A stretch of 64,000 nt of DNA from Kribbella sp. NBC_01245 (GCF_036226525.1 NZ_CP108487.1:2294001-2358000), one strand, 5' to 3'; shown: positions 9,776 to 18,740, counted from the first letter of the stretch. The notes: a model not told the origin generated them from the letters alone. A program made the numbers and translations.

Positions 9776-10614
9776 GACTTGATCGCACCTTCCATGATGC
9801 CGCCGATGATCTGGCGGCCGAACAGGATGAACACCGCGAGCAGCGGCAGCGTGGCGAGAGCCGTAGCCGCGAAGACCTGCGCGTAGTCGGTGTAGTACGC
9901 CGTCGCCAGCAGACTGAGCGACAGCTGAACCGTCGGGGTATTCGCGTCGAGCACGGCGTACGGCCAGATGAACTCGTTCCAGGTCTGCATGAACGTCAGC
10001 AGACCCAGCACGGCCGCGGCTGGACGCAGTACGGGCAGTACGACGTTCCAGTAGATCCGGAAGGTCGAGCAACCGTCCACGCGAGCTGCCTCGACCAGCT
10101 CGTCCGAGATGGCCTCAGCGGCGTACTGGCGCATCATGAACACGCCGAAACCGCTGACCAGGAACGGCACGATGACCGCTTGCAGGGTTCCGTTCCAGCC
10201 GATCTTCACCATCAGCATGTAGAGCGGAATCAGGCCCAGCTGGACCGGCACCATCATGGTCCCGATGATCACCAGCAGGAACGCGTTGCGGCCGCGGAAC
10301 CGCAGCTTGGCGAAGGCGAAACCGGCCAGCGTCGAGAAGAACACCACCGACAAGGTGACGACGCTCGACACCACCAGCGAGTTCACCAGGCCATAGCCGA
10401 AGGCCGCGTGCTCATTCGCGAACACCCGGCCGACGTTCTCGGCGAGCTCTGCACCGGGCAGCAGCGGCGGCGGTACGTCGTTGATGACGTCATTCGACCG
10501 GGTGGCGATGACGAACATCCAGTAGATCGGGAAGATCGAGAGCAGGACGCCGACCACCAGCGCGAGGTACGTCGCGGGGCTGGTGCGCCAGAGCCGGATC
10601 GAGGCGGCCTTCAT
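9772..10614 (-). CDS. cebG: Sugar ABC transporter permease, CebG type
   Basis: 280 residues with six transmembrane segments, of the MalG-type binding-protein-dependent permease family. The EAA loop that docks the ATPase is present as [23 protein letters not shown]. Start ATG at 10614 overlaps the cebF stop by 4 bp (ATGA); the 26 codons upstream in frame lie within cebF. It forms the inner-membrane channel together with CebF. No ATPase gene is present in the operon, so a shared MsiK-like ATPase encoded elsewhere is presumably used, as in Streptomyces sugar importers. Confidence 0.92.
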   Translation of the reverse strand: MKAASIRLWRTSPATYLALVVGVLLSIFPIYWMFVIATRSNDVINDVPPPLLPGAELAENVGRVFANEHAAFGYGLVNSLVVSSVVTLSVVFFSTLAGFAFAKLRFRGRNAFLLVIIGTMMVPVQLGLIPLYMLMVKIGWNGTLQAVIVPFLVSGFGVFMMRQYAAEAISDELVEAARVDGCSTFRIYWNVVLPVLRPAAAVLGLLTFMQTWNEFIWPYAVLDANTPTVQLSLSLLATAYYTDYAQVFAATALATLPLLAVFILFGRQIIGGIMEGAIKS

Positions 10615-11573
10615 CGTGCCCACCCCCCAGCCCGCTTGACGATCAGCAGGTTGACCAGCGAGAACACCACGATGAGCCCGAACAACGCCCACGCGATCGC
10701 CGCGCCGTAGCCGTACTGGAAGCGCTGGAAGGCGGTCTCGTACATGTACATGGTGACGGTCTGGAACTGGCCGAGCGTGCCGCCGAGCATCTTGCCGTTG
10801 CCGAAGATGACCGGCTCGGTGAAGAGCTGCAGCCCACCGATCGTCGAGATGATGACGGTGAAGACGAGCGTCGGTCGCAGCATGGGCACGGTGATCCGCC
10901 AGAACTGCTGCCGCGGTGATGCGCCGTCCAGGGCGGCCGCCTCGTACAGATCCTTCGAGATCGCCTGCATGGCGCCGAGCAGGATCAGCGTGTTGTAACC
11001 GGTCCAGCGCCAGTCGACCATCACGGCGATCGCGATCCAGCTCGACCAGGCGTTGGCCTGCCAGTCCACGGCATCCAGGCCGACGGCGGTGATGAGGTAG
11101 TTCACCAGCCCGACATCGCGGGCGAACAGCTGCCCGAAGACGATGCCGACGGCCGCGACCGAGGTCACGTTGGGAATCAGCACGCCCATCCGGAAGAACG
11201 TCCGGGCGCGGATCCTGCGGTTCAGCAGGTTCGCGACCGCCAGGGCCATGAACAACTGGGGCACGGTGGCGATCACGAAGATGCCGACGGTGTTCCGCAG
11301 CGCGTTCCAGAAATCCGGGTCCGAGAAGAGCGCGGTGTAGTTACCGAACCCGACGAAGGTGTGTTCGCCGATCAGGTGCCAGTCGTGCAGCGACACCCAG
11401 CCGGTGTAGAGCAGCGGGAACGCCCCGAAGATCGCGAACAGCACGAAGAACGGCGTGATGAAGACGTACGGCGCGAACCTCACGTCCGCGCGAGTCAGTC
11501 GGGAGCGCCAAGGGGCCCGGTCGCCGGCAGCACGCGCTGCTGCCGACGACCGGACGACGCCGGCAAAGGTCAC
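10611..11573 (-). CDS. cebF: Sugar ABC transporter permease, CebF type
   Basis: 320 residues, MalF-type permease with six predicted membrane helices; the first is FITPFFVLFAIFGAFPLLYT. The EAA loop reads DLYEAAALDGASPRQQFWRI. The N-terminal 35 residues are cytoplasmic and Arg/Ala rich. GTG at 11573 is chosen because it overlaps the cebE stop by 4 bp (GTGA); a start 13 codons upstream would lie inside cebE. Partner of CebG in the cellobiose/cello-oligosaccharide importer. Confidence 0.92.
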   Translation of the reverse strand: MTFAGVVRSSAAARAAGDRAPWRSRLTRADVRFAPYVFITPFFVLFAIFGAFPLLYTGWVSLHDWHLIGEHTFVGFGNYTALFSDPDFWNALRNTVGIFVIATVPQLFMALAVANLLNRRIRARTFFRMGVLIPNVTSVAAVGIVFGQLFARDVGLVNYLITAVGLDAVDWQANAWSSWIAIAVMVDWRWTGYNTLILLGAMQAISKDLYEAAALDGASPRQQFWRITVPMLRPTLVFTVIISTIGGLQLFTEPVIFGNGKMLGGTLGQFQTVTMYMYETAFQRFQYGYGAAIAWALFGLIVVFSLVNLLIVKRAGGWAR

Positions 11574-12859
11574 TTCGCCTCTTTGGCAGTGCTGTCCAGC
11601 GCCTGCTGCCAAGCCTTGTCGGGAGTGAGCTTGCCCTGTTCGACGGCCTGCATGGCCGGCTCGAAGGCACGCTCCTTGATCGCCTGGTGCTTCGGGCCGA
11701 GCACGATCGGCTTCAGCGCCTTCGCGCCGCTACCGAAGATCTTGCCGACCGGAGCGTTCGAGAAGTAGTCGTTCGTCAGGGCCAGGAAGGCCGGGTCGTC
11801 CAGCGCCTTCGGCGAGGACGGCAGCGGGCCGGCCTCCTTGAAGGCCTCGACGTGACTGGTCGGGCTGGTCAGGAACTTGGCCAGCTCATAGGCCTCCTTC
11901 GGGTGCTTGCTCTGGGCCGGAACCGTCAGCCACGAGCCACCCCAGTTGCCGCCGCCACCAGGCACCGCAGCAACGTCCCACTTACCGGCATTGGCATCGC
12001 CGGAGTTGGTCTTGATGATGCCGAGCATCCACGACGGGCACATGGTGACCGCGAAGCTGCCGTTCTTGAAGCCCGCCTCCCAGTCCTTCGACCAGGTGGG
12101 GACCTTGGCGCTGACGTCCACCATCTTCATCGAGGTGTCCCAGGCCTGCCGGACGGCCGGGTTGGAGTCGGCGATCACCTTGTTGTCGCGGTCGTAGAAG
12201 TTCGTCTCACCGGCCTGCGACAGCATCGCGCTGAAGCTGGTGGTGACGGAGTCGACGAAGCCCTTGGCGCCCGTCTTCGCCGCGGTGAACTTGCCGCCGG
12301 TGCTGATGAACGCGTCCCACGTCGGCCACAACTTCGACACCGCGTCGCGGTCGGTGGGCAGGCCCGCCTTGCCGAACAGGTCCTTGCGGTAGCAGACCGC
12401 CAGGCCGCCGACGTCGGTGCCGAGACCGATCACCGCGCCATCGCCGGCCTTACCCAGCTCCCACTTCCAGGGCAGGAAGTTGGTCTCCAGCTCGGCCGCA
12501 CCGTGGTCGAGCAGGTTGCTGAAGTTCTGCGGCTGGGTCTTGAACTCGTTGAGGATGCCTTCCTCGAGCGCCACCACATCGCCGGCGCCGCTCCCGGCCG
12601 CGAGCCACTGGGTCAGTTTCGGCTTGTAGTCGTCGAGCTTCACGGTGTTGCGCAGCTCGATCTTGACGTTCGGGTGGTCCTTCTCGTATTGGGCCGCCAA
12701 CGCCTTGTAACCGAAGTCACCGAACGTGTCCACCACCAGCTTGACCTGGCCGTCGGCGGCCGGCGTCGTGCCCTCGGTGTTCTTGCTGCATGCCCCGACC
12801 ATGCCCAGGGCTGTCACGGCAGCCGCCGTCACAACCAGGAACCGCTTCGTCTGGCTCAT
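11570..12859 (-). CDS. cebE: Cellobiose-type ABC transporter substrate-binding lipoprotein (CebE)
   Basis: 429 residues, first gene of the operon. The N-terminus is a lipoprotein signal: a short basic stretch, a hydrophobic core, then lipobox MVGAC with the lipidated Cys at about residue 24. The mature part is a family-1 extracellular sugar-binding protein (VKLVVDTFGDFGYKALAAQY, WLAAGSGAGDVVALEEG, PSWMLGIIKTNSGDANAGKW). It captures the sugar outside the membrane and hands it to CebF-CebG. A strong SD (AAGGAGGGG) precedes the ATG. Expression is from the promoter at 12914-12942, flanked by CebR boxes. Substrate inferred from operon order and operator. Confidence 0.93.
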   Translation of the reverse strand: MSQTKRFLVVTAAAVTALGMVGACSKNTEGTTPAADGQVKLVVDTFGDFGYKALAAQYEKDHPNVKIELRNTVKLDDYKPKLTQWLAAGSGAGDVVALEEGILNEFKTQPQNFSNLLDHGAAELETNFLPWKWELGKAGDGAVIGLGTDVGGLAVCYRKDLFGKAGLPTDRDAVSKLWPTWDAFISTGGKFTAAKTGAKGFVDSVTTSFSAMLSQAGETNFYDRDNKVIADSNPAVRQAWDTSMKMVDVSAKVPTWSKDWEAGFKNGSFAVTMCPSWMLGIIKTNSGDANAGKWDVAAVPGGGGNWGGSWLTVPAQSKHPKEAYELAKFLTSPTSHVEAFKEAGPLPSSPKALDDPAFLALTNDYFSNAPVGKIFGSGAKALKPIVLGPKHQAIKERAFEPAMQAVEQGKLTPDKAWQQALDSTAKEAK

Positions 12860-12896
12860 CGCCCGACCCCTCCTTGGGTTTTCGGACGCTCCAATC

Positions 12897-12964
12897 TGGG
12901 AGCGCTCCCATGGAGCATCGGGGCAGGCCGCCGTGCTGTCAAGAGTTCAGTGGGAGCGTTCCCA
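12897..12964 (-). promoter_or_regulatory. ceb operon promoter with two CebR operators
   Basis: Box 1 TGGGAGCGCTCCCA at 12897-12910 is a perfect palindrome and identical to the published Streptomyces CebR box; box 2 TGGGAGCGTTCCCA at 12951-12964 has one central change. Between them on the minus strand lie -35 TTGACA (12937-12942) and -10 GATGCT (12914-12919), 17 bp apart. Box 1 covers the expected transcription start; box 2 lies just upstream of -35. Binding at both would trap the promoter between two repressor dimers. Confidence 0.88.
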
Positions 12965-13008
12965 TATCGAGCCCCGTTTTGTGATCTTCCGGGCATCCGC
13001 GCGTCAGG

Positions 13009-13399
13009 TCAGACCGAGATCAAGGCGTGCAAGTGCTGGTCGTGCCAGCCGTCCGCGTGCAGTAGCGCGCTGCGCATGGTGCCTTCGAGTACGTATCCGG
13101 TCTTGGCCGCGACCCGGCAAGAGGCCGGATTGGCGACGGAGTGGCACAACCGCAGACGATGCAAACCCAGGTCGTCCAAGGCCCACCGGGTGACCCGCTT
13201 CGTCGCCTCGACAACGACGCCGGCGCCACGCAGTGCGGGCAGAACCCAGTAGACGATCTCCGCGCTGCCGCCCTTGAGATCGATATCAGTCCGCCGGGTC
13301 GCGGCTCGCCTCGACCAGCGCATCGGCATCATCGAGCCGCCACGGACGCAACTCGAGGCTGGTTGAAAGGCCGAGCACCGGCTGGGCGTTGGCGGCCAT
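13009..13399 (-). pseudogene. Decayed RimJ-type GNAT acetyltransferase (internal deletion and frameshift)
   Basis: From ATG 13399 the frame reads a typical GNAT start (MAANAQPVLGLSTSLELRPW, then RLDDADALVEASRDPAD) and stops at once with TGA. In another frame the protein resumes as GGSAEIVYWVLPALRGAGV and continues to a normal GNAT C-terminus with CHSVANPASCRVAAKTGYV and HADGWHDQHLHALISV. About 50 residues of the central beta sheet that should lie between the two parts are missing. The loss of sequence together with the frame change indicates real decay, not a single base-call error. Not expected to be active. Confidence 0.7.
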
Positions 13400-13673
13400 C
13401 CGGCCGGGTCGGCGTGGGACTCCAGGATGGTGCCGTCATCGGCTTGCTCGGTCCATTCGTCGATGACCTCGCCCTTCTCCGCATAACCGAGCCGTTCGTA
13501 GAGGCGACGGGCTCGCGCGTTGCCCGGCTCGACGGCCAGACCGATCACGTCGTACCCCCATTGCCGTGCCAGACCTTCGGCCGCCACCATCAACGCCGTA
13601 CCGACGCCTTGCCCCTCCACGTAGGCGTGCAGCGCGTTGACCTCTGGCACGCCGCACCCCGAACCTCGATCAT
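13400..13673 (-). pseudogene. Decayed GNAT acetyltransferase, second copy
   Basis: An ATG at 13673 overlaps the stop of the upstream DinB-ankyrin gene (ATGA) and begins MIEVRGAA, a plausible GNAT N-terminus, but this frame ends after 28 codons. In a shifted frame the acetyl-CoA-binding half of a GNAT appears: VPEVNALHAYVEGQGVGTAL, then WGYDVIGLAVEPGNARARRL and YERLGYAEKGEVIDEW. The roughly 60-residue N-terminal half is absent. The frame runs without a stop into the next remnant, so one 213-codon open frame spans both broken genes and can be mistaken for a single protein. Tandem, same-strand copies decayed in the same way are unusual. Confidence 0.65.
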
Positions 13674-14575
13674 CCCCCGACCGTAGGCGCTCCCCCTACG
13701 AGTTTCACCTGGTTTACAAGGAAGTCAGCGGCCGCTGCTTGGTTGGACCATTGGGCCCAGCCGAGTGGGGTGGCGTGGAACTCGGGGTCTTCGGCGGCCA
13801 GGTCGGCGCCGTGTTCGACCAGGAGGCGGAGTACATCGAGTTCGCCCGTACCGGCGGCGAGGTGGGCCGCGGTCCGGTCCGCGTGGTCGCGCGCGTTGAC
13901 GTCGAACCCCAGCTCGACGAGCAGCGGAACGGCCTCCCACCGTTTGCCGGCGGCCGCCTCGGCGATCAGTGCGGGCCGCTGCTCGCGGACGCGTTCGACG
14001 TCCGCGGTTTGATCGCCGTTCAGCAGGGCGACCACGGACGGGTCCTCCGGCTGCTGGGCGCGGTAGAGGTCGCGTACGACGCCGACCTCCGCGCCGTGGT
14101 GGATGAGCTCATCGAGGATGTGCAGGGCGAACGCCATACCGTCGTACTCGCCGTACTGGCCGGCGATTTCGCCCATCTGGCGGTCGAAGTCGTCCTGGCT
14201 CAGCGCGGCGAGCCGTCGGCGCCACACCTCGTAGGCGTGGTCCAGCGCCCGCACCGCCTCCGCCGCGCTGCCCGGCACCGGCGGGACACCGTCTTCGGCG
14301 CGCGGCTTGTGGCCGAACCAGGTCGCGGTCCGCTCCGCCTGGAGGATGTCGATGATGTGCGTGATCCGCCACGCGAGGGTCGTGAACGGTGGCGGGTCTG
14401 GCGGAATCGGGTGGTCATCGGCCCGGAACGAGCCGTCCGCGGTCTTGCGCACAGTCCAACAGCCCGCGACCGGCTCCCAGAAGTACTCCTCGTCGGTCAT
14501 GCCTTCGACCCGGGGACGAAGGCGCTGCCAGGCGAAGTCGGAGAGATCCAGCAGGTTCTGGCTGAGTTTCGTCAT
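13670..14575 (-). CDS. DinB-like domain fused to ankyrin repeats
   Basis: 301 residues. The N-terminal 170 are a DinB/mycothiol-dependent-like four-helix domain: LLDLSDFAWQRLRPRVEGMT, WRITHIIDILQAERTATW, ALHILDELIHHGAEV, with the His residues expected to bind a metal. The C-terminal part is two to three ankyrin repeats (VPLLVELGFDVNARDHADRT, LDVLRLLVEHGADLAAEDPE). Start ATG at 14575 sits 7 nt after TAGCGT, a leaderless -10 candidate; ATG 14581 is an alternative two codons longer. It is divergent from a WYL regulator that probably controls it through the palindrome at 14595. Enzyme or binding activity is unknown. Confidence 0.8.
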   Translation of the reverse strand: MTKLSQNLLDLSDFAWQRLRPRVEGMTDEEYFWEPVAGCWTVRKTADGSFRADDHPIPPDPPPFTTLAWRITHIIDILQAERTATWFGHKPRAEDGVPPVPGSAAEAVRALDHAYEVWRRRLAALSQDDFDRQMGEIAGQYGEYDGMAFALHILDELIHHGAEVGVVRDLYRAQQPEDPSVVALLNGDQTADVERVREQRPALIAEAAAGKRWEAVPLLVELGFDVNARDHADRTAAHLAAGTGELDVLRLLVEHGADLAAEDPEFHATPLGWAQWSNQAAAADFLVNQVKLVGGAPTVGG

Positions 14576-14594
14576 GCCCATCACGCTAGACCTC

Positions 14595-14619
14595 TCTGCG
14601 GACAGGATCGGTCCGCAGA
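14595..14619. promoter_or_regulatory. Perfect 9-7-9 operator between the DinB-ankyrin and WYL genes
   Basis: TCTGCGGAC at 14595-14603 and GTCCGCAGA at 14611-14619 are exact reverse complements separated by 7 bp. The dyad lies 7 bp upstream of the -10 candidate (14583-14588) of the leftward gene and 17 bp before the WYL start codon. A divergent operator for the WYL protein is the simplest reading. Confidence 0.7.
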
Positions 14620-14636
14620 AGGAGGACAATTGGCTC

Positions 14637-15605
14637 ATGGATACCGCTGCCCGCGTGCTCCGGCTGTTGTCGCTGCTCCAGACCCGTCCGGTTTGGGACG
14701 GGCCGGAGCTCGCCGCCCGGCTGGGCGTCACCACCAGGACGGTACGGCGGGACGTGACGAGGCTGCGGTCCCTCGGCTATCCGGTCGAGGCCGATGCGGG
14801 GCATGGCGGCGGCTACCACCTCGGCCATGGCGGGCGCCTGCCGCCGCTCTTGCTGGACGACGATGAGGCTGTCGCGATCGCCGTGGGCCTGCGAGTCGCG
14901 ACGACCACTACGGTCTCCGGGGTCGAGGAATCCGCCATCGCCGCATTGACGAAGCTGCACCAGGTGTTGCCGGTGCGACTCCGCGAGCAAGTGGCAGCGG
15001 TGGCCGGCAGCACGATCCAGCTGCCGCGGGGCGATCTGCCGTCGGTGGATGCGGAAGTGCTCGTCGTCCTCGCCGCAGGTTGTCGTTGGACCGAGGGCAT
15101 CAAGTTCACGTATCGCGATCACGCGGGTCAGGAGAGCCAGCGGTCGGTCGAGCCGTTGCGAATCGTCCACACCGGCAGGCGTTGGTACCTGGTGGCTAGA
15201 GACCGTGATCGCGAGGCGTGGCGGACATTCCGGATTGACCGGATCGTCGGGCCGGCCTTGACTGGGCAGCGGTATAGCTTCGACGATCCGCCGGATCCGG
15301 TCGCGCTTGTCGCTGAAGGAACTGCCGTTGTCCCGTGGGAGATCGAGGCTCGCGTGCTCGTCCACGCGGGGGCCGAAGACGTTGCGCGCGTCGTACCGGC
15401 TGGTGATGGTGTTGTGGAGGCCGTCGACGCGAGCTCTTGCGTACTGCGGTTCGCGGCGAACGACCTGGGCCCGTTGGTGGCTTACGCCGCGCGGATTCCG
15501 TGGGATTTCGACGTACTCGCGCCGGCCGAATTGCGCGACGCGATCCACGAGCTTGGCGAACGCCTCACGCGAGCCGGCCGTCACGTTGCCGTCGGCAACG
15601 GTTAG
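14637..15605 (+). CDS. WYL-domain transcriptional regulator (YafY/HTH-11 type)
   Basis: 322 residues. N-terminal DeoR-like winged helix (LLSLLQTRPVWDGPELAARL then GVTTRTVRRDVTRLRSLGYP, residues 9-48). A middle WYL domain follows with IKFTYRDHAGQESQRSVEPL and GRRWYLVARDRDREAWRTFR, and then the WCX C-terminal extension. WYL domains sense nucleic-acid-like or nucleotide ligands. SD AGAAGGAGGAC lies before the ATG. It is convergent with RNase Y (4 bp between stops) and divergent from the DinB-ankyrin gene, its probable target. An upstream frame extension would run through that gene. Confidence 0.88.
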   Translation: MDTAARVLRLLSLLQTRPVWDGPELAARLGVTTRTVRRDVTRLRSLGYPVEADAGHGGGYHLGHGGRLPPLLLDDDEAVAIAVGLRVATTTTVSGVEESAIAALTKLHQVLPVRLREQVAAVAGSTIQLPRGDLPSVDAEVLVVLAAGCRWTEGIKFTYRDHAGQESQRSVEPLRIVHTGRRWYLVARDRDREAWRTFRIDRIVGPALTGQRYSFDDPPDPVALVAEGTAVVPWEIEARVLVHAGAEDVARVVPAGDGVVEAVDASSCVLRFAANDLGPLVAYAARIPWDFDVLAPAELRDAIHELGERLTRAGRHVAVGNG

Positions 15606-15609
15606 ACGG

Positions 15610-17358
15610 CTATTTAGCGACCTCTGTGGCGCGGGATTCGCGGACGACGGTGACGCGGATCTGGCCGGGGTAGGTGAGTTCTTCCTCGACCTGCTTGGCG
15701 ATATCGCGAGCCATCACCTGCGCCGCGATGTCGTCCACGGCGTCCGGCAGCACCATCACGCGGATCTCGCGACCGGCCTGCATCGCGAAGACCTTCTCCA
15801 CGCCATCGTGGAACATCGCGATCTCCTCGAGCCGCTCGAGCCGCTGCACGTAAGCCTCCAGCGATTCGCGCCGCGCGCCCGGCCGCCCACCACTGACCGC
15901 GTCGGCGGCCTGGGTCAGCACGGCCTCGACCGTACGCACCTCGACCTCGTTGTGGTGCGCCTCGATGCAGTGCACGACGTCATCGTCCTCGCCGTACTTG
16001 CGGGCCAGCTCGGCGCCCACGATCGCGTGACTGCCCTCCGACTCGTGCGTTAGAGCCTTGCCGATGTCGTGCAGGAACGCGCCGCGCTTGCAGCGTTTGA
16101 CGTCGAGCCCGAGCTCGGCCGCCATCATGCCCGCGAGATGCGCCGACTCGATCAGGTGCTTCAGCACGTTCTGCCCGTACGACGTCCGGTAGCGCAGCAG
16201 TCCCATCGTCCGGATCAACTCGGGGTGCAACTCGGTGATACCGACCTCCGCCATCGCATCCTCGGCGGCACGCTGGCACAACTCGGCGACCTCACCACGA
16301 CTGCGTTCGTACACCTCTTCGATCCGGCTCGGGTGGATCCGGCCGTCGAGCACGAGCGAGTCCAGCGTCAGCCGGGCGGTCTCGCGCCGGACCGGGTCGA
16401 AGCAGGACAGCAGCACCGCCTCGGGGGTGTCGTCGATGATCAGGTTGACGCCGGTGGTCTGCTCGAAGGACCGGATGTTGCGGCCCTCGCGACCGATGAT
16501 CCGGCCCTTCATGTCGTCACTGGGCAGGTGGACGACGGAAACGACCGATTCACTGGTCTGCTCCGACGCCAGCCGCTGGACCGCGCCGGTGATGATCTTG
16601 CGCGCGCGGACCTCGCCCTCGTCCTGCGCCTGGCGCTCGATCTCCCGCACCATCGAATGCGCGTGCCGCTTCGCCTCGGCCTCCATCGCGGTGACCAGCT
16701 CGGCCTTCGCCTGCTCGGCGGTGAGGTTCGCGACGCCTTCGAGAATGCGTCGGCGCTCCTCTTCCAGACTGCGAATCTCGGCACGCTTCTGGTCGAGCTC
16801 CGCCAGTTGCACGGTCAGCTCGTTCTGGCGTTCCTCGATACTGCGGTGCTGTTCGTCGAGCCGCTCTTCGCGCTCGGTCAGCCGGTGCTCGCGCCGCTCC
16901 ATCTCGAGCCGCTGCTCGCGCAAGTCCTCGCGAATCGACTGCGCCTCGGACTCCGCTTCCCGCCGTACGTCGACCGCGCGCTGTTCCGCCTCGCGCCGTA
17001 CTTCCTCGGCCTCGCGGCGAACCTCCTCCGCCCGGTGCTCGGCCTCGCGGCGCGCCTCGATCGACAACCGCTCGACATCCTCGGCGCGAGTACGGATCGC
17101 GGTTGCGTCATCCTCAGCTCGAGTGCGAATGGCCGACGCGTCATCCTCGGCCTGCCGCCGGATCTGGTCGCCCACCGTCGCTGCCTCGGCCCGGGCGGTC
17201 GCCAACTCCAGCTCGGACTGCGCCTTCGCGGTCGCGGTCATATCGGCCACCTTGCGGCGTGACAACGACGACCCGATCCAGCCCAGCAGGGCCACGATCA
17301 GCACACCGATCAGGACAAGACCTATGGATGCCGCATCCGGCAAAGCCAAAGCCACCAT
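15610..17358 (-). CDS. rny: Ribonuclease Y
   Basis: 582 residues. An N-terminal membrane anchor (SIGLVLIGVLIVALLGWIGS) is followed by a very charged coiled coil of about 200 residues built from heptad-like Arg/Glu/Ala segments such as RREAEEVRREAEQR. Then come a KH RNA-binding domain with GRIIGREGRNIRSFEQTTGV near residue 284 and an HD phosphohydrolase domain with the metal-binding HDIGKAL near 430. It initiates mRNA decay at the membrane by endonucleolytic cuts. The genome window also encodes RNase J (56693-58387), the usual partner. The coiled coil is longer than in Bacillus, giving a protein about 60 residues longer. Confidence 0.93.
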   Translation of the reverse strand: MVALALPDAASIGLVLIGVLIVALLGWIGSSLSRRKVADMTATAKAQSELELATARAEAATVGDQIRRQAEDDASAIRTRAEDDATAIRTRAEDVERLSIEARREAEHRAEEVRREAEEVRREAEQRAVDVRREAESEAQSIREDLREQRLEMERREHRLTEREERLDEQHRSIEERQNELTVQLAELDQKRAEIRSLEEERRRILEGVANLTAEQAKAELVTAMEAEAKRHAHSMVREIERQAQDEGEVRARKIITGAVQRLASEQTSESVVSVVHLPSDDMKGRIIGREGRNIRSFEQTTGVNLIIDDTPEAVLLSCFDPVRRETARLTLDSLVLDGRIHPSRIEEVYERSRGEVAELCQRAAEDAMAEVGITELHPELIRTMGLLRYRTSYGQNVLKHLIESAHLAGMMAAELGLDVKRCKRGAFLHDIGKALTHESEGSHAIVGAELARKYGEDDDVVHCIEAHHNEVEVRTVEAVLTQAADAVSGGRPGARRESLEAYVQRLERLEEIAMFHDGVEKVFAMQAGREIRVMVLPDAVDDIAAQVMARDIAKQVEEELTYPGQIRVTVVRESRATEVAK

Positions 17359-17915
17359 CGGCCTCTCCCCTCTCCAAGCCCGCCCTTGCGGCGCGGCGAT
17401 TTCTGCACTGGAAGGGATGACCCGGCGAAGACGAGCAGGCTGACGGTACGGCGAATGGCACGCTCGGGAGTTGGCAACACCGGTCTCGGTGATGCTCGAA
17501 CTCCCAGCGAACCGGGCGTTGTTGCTATCCGGTGTTCGTCGCTATCCGGCGGCGCCCGAAATGGCCGCCACATCCGTCTGTCAGCTCGGTCGAGCGTTTG
17601 GTCTTTTAGGTTTATCCGACGGCATCACCAGTGTGCCGCCGAACGGTTGTCATCCGTCCGGCCCGATGATCACCGGCCGGACGTTGCTATGTACGCCATC
17701 AATCGGTGGAGTGATCCCTTACTGATTCCGAGGCTAGGCGCGGCCAACCACACGGTCAAGACGAACACCCTCTCACCGGAGCGACGGCTGAAATCGATAC
17801 CGAAATCCCATCCGCCGACCGGCCCCAATCGCCTTTCTCAGAACACAGAGTCCCTCCCCCAGAACACAGAGTCAGCGCCCGCGATCCAACCCGCGCGGCC
17901 CCCTAAGCCCGCGCC
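17359..17915. other. Gene-free interval between rny and the antitoxin-like gene
   Basis: No frame here has coding character. It holds a stem of two perfect 9-bp arms (CGTCCGGCC 17655-17663 and GGCCGGACG 17675-17683, 11-nt loop), which may end the upstream transcript. It also has a direct repeat CAGAACACAGAGTC at 17839-17852 and 17860-17873 (21-bp period), and a short direct repeat GCTATCCGG near 17530 and 17550. The rny promoter should lie at the left end, but I cannot fix its boxes. Confidence 0.5.
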
Positions 17916-18740
17916 CTACCGCGGCCCGGGAAGCCCTTCCCGCCCAGCCTCCCCGCCATCCCCGCTCGCGTCCCCGCCAGCCACCGCCTCCGCACCACCA
18001 CTCGCTTCGTTCGTGCCGGCTTCATCCCCACCACCACTCGCCTCGTTCGCGGCCGTCGTGTCCTCGCCAGCGGTCGCGGCGACATCGCTACTTTCCCCAC
18101 CCTCGTTGACAACGGTGTCCCCCGCCGCCTCCCCAGCACCGGCCGCTTCGCCAGCACTCGCCTCGTCCGCGTCGGCTGCTTCGCTAGCACCGGTCGCTTC
18201 GCCCGCGTCGGCTGCTTCGCCCGCGGTGTCGTCGCCGGCGGCAGCGGAATCGTTGCCCGAGGCATCAGTCGTGGTCTCGCCGGCGGCGGAGTCCGAGGAT
18301 TCTCCCGCGGCCTCGCCGATACCGGTGTCCGAGCCCTCGGTCGCAGTGGCACCCGGCTCCGTGTTCGAAGCGTCCGCTCCGGCCGAACGACCCGGCTGCT
18401 CCTCAACATCCGGCGGCGTACCCCCAACCACCGCGCCGCCGGCTTCCTCCGACGACTCCCCCGCGACGCCGCCCGACTCCCCTGCGGCTTCGCCCTCCGC
18501 CTGGCCGGGTTCCGTCTGGGCGGGTTCGGCGGGTGCCTCCGGCTGGCCGGCCTGTCCAGAGCGGGAATCGACGTACTCCCCGGCCTTCTCCTGAGCCTGG
18601 TCGATCTTGTCCGCGTACTTGCCGCCGGTCTGCTTGTCGATCAGGTCGCCGGCCTTCTCCAGACCTTCCTTGATCTTGTCGGGGTGTTCCTTGATCGCGT
18701 TCTCGAGGAAGTCCTTGGCCTTGTCCTGGAAATCGTTCAT
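17916..18740 (-). CDS. MT0933/Rv0909-type antitoxin-like protein with long disordered tail
   Basis: 274 residues. The first 60 match the small MT0933/Rv0909 antitoxin family: NDFQDKAKDFLENAIKEHPD and DLIDKQTGGKYADKIDQAQE. Family members are usually 55-80 residues. Here the domain is followed by about 205 residues made almost only of Gly, Ala, Glu, Ser, Asp and Thr, strongly acidic and repetitive (GEAAGAGEAAGD, DAGEATGASEAADADEAS), predicted to be disordered. ATG at 18740 is chosen over GTG 18743 because GGGAG lies 6 nt before it. No toxin-like gene is adjacent, so an antitoxin role is not supported by context. A chaperone or DNA-binding role is equally possible. Confidence 0.7.
   Translation of the reverse strand: MNDFQDKAKDFLENAIKEHPDKIKEGLEKAGDLIDKQTGGKYADKIDQAQEKAGEYVDSRSGQAGQPEAPAEPAQTEPGQAEGEAAGESGGVAGESSEEAGGAVVGGTPPDVEEQPGRSAGADASNTEPGATATEGSDTGIGEAAGESSDSAAGETTTDASGNDSAAAGDDTAGEAADAGEATGASEAADADEASAGEAAGAGEAAGDTVVNEGGESSDVAATAGEDTTAANEASGGGDEAGTNEASGGAEAVAGGDASGDGGEAGREGLPGPR

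Noticed and set aside
9772..12859. Missing ABC ATPase read as a broken transporter operon
   Set aside because: Sugar importers of this type in actinobacteria commonly rely on one shared ATPase encoded elsewhere.
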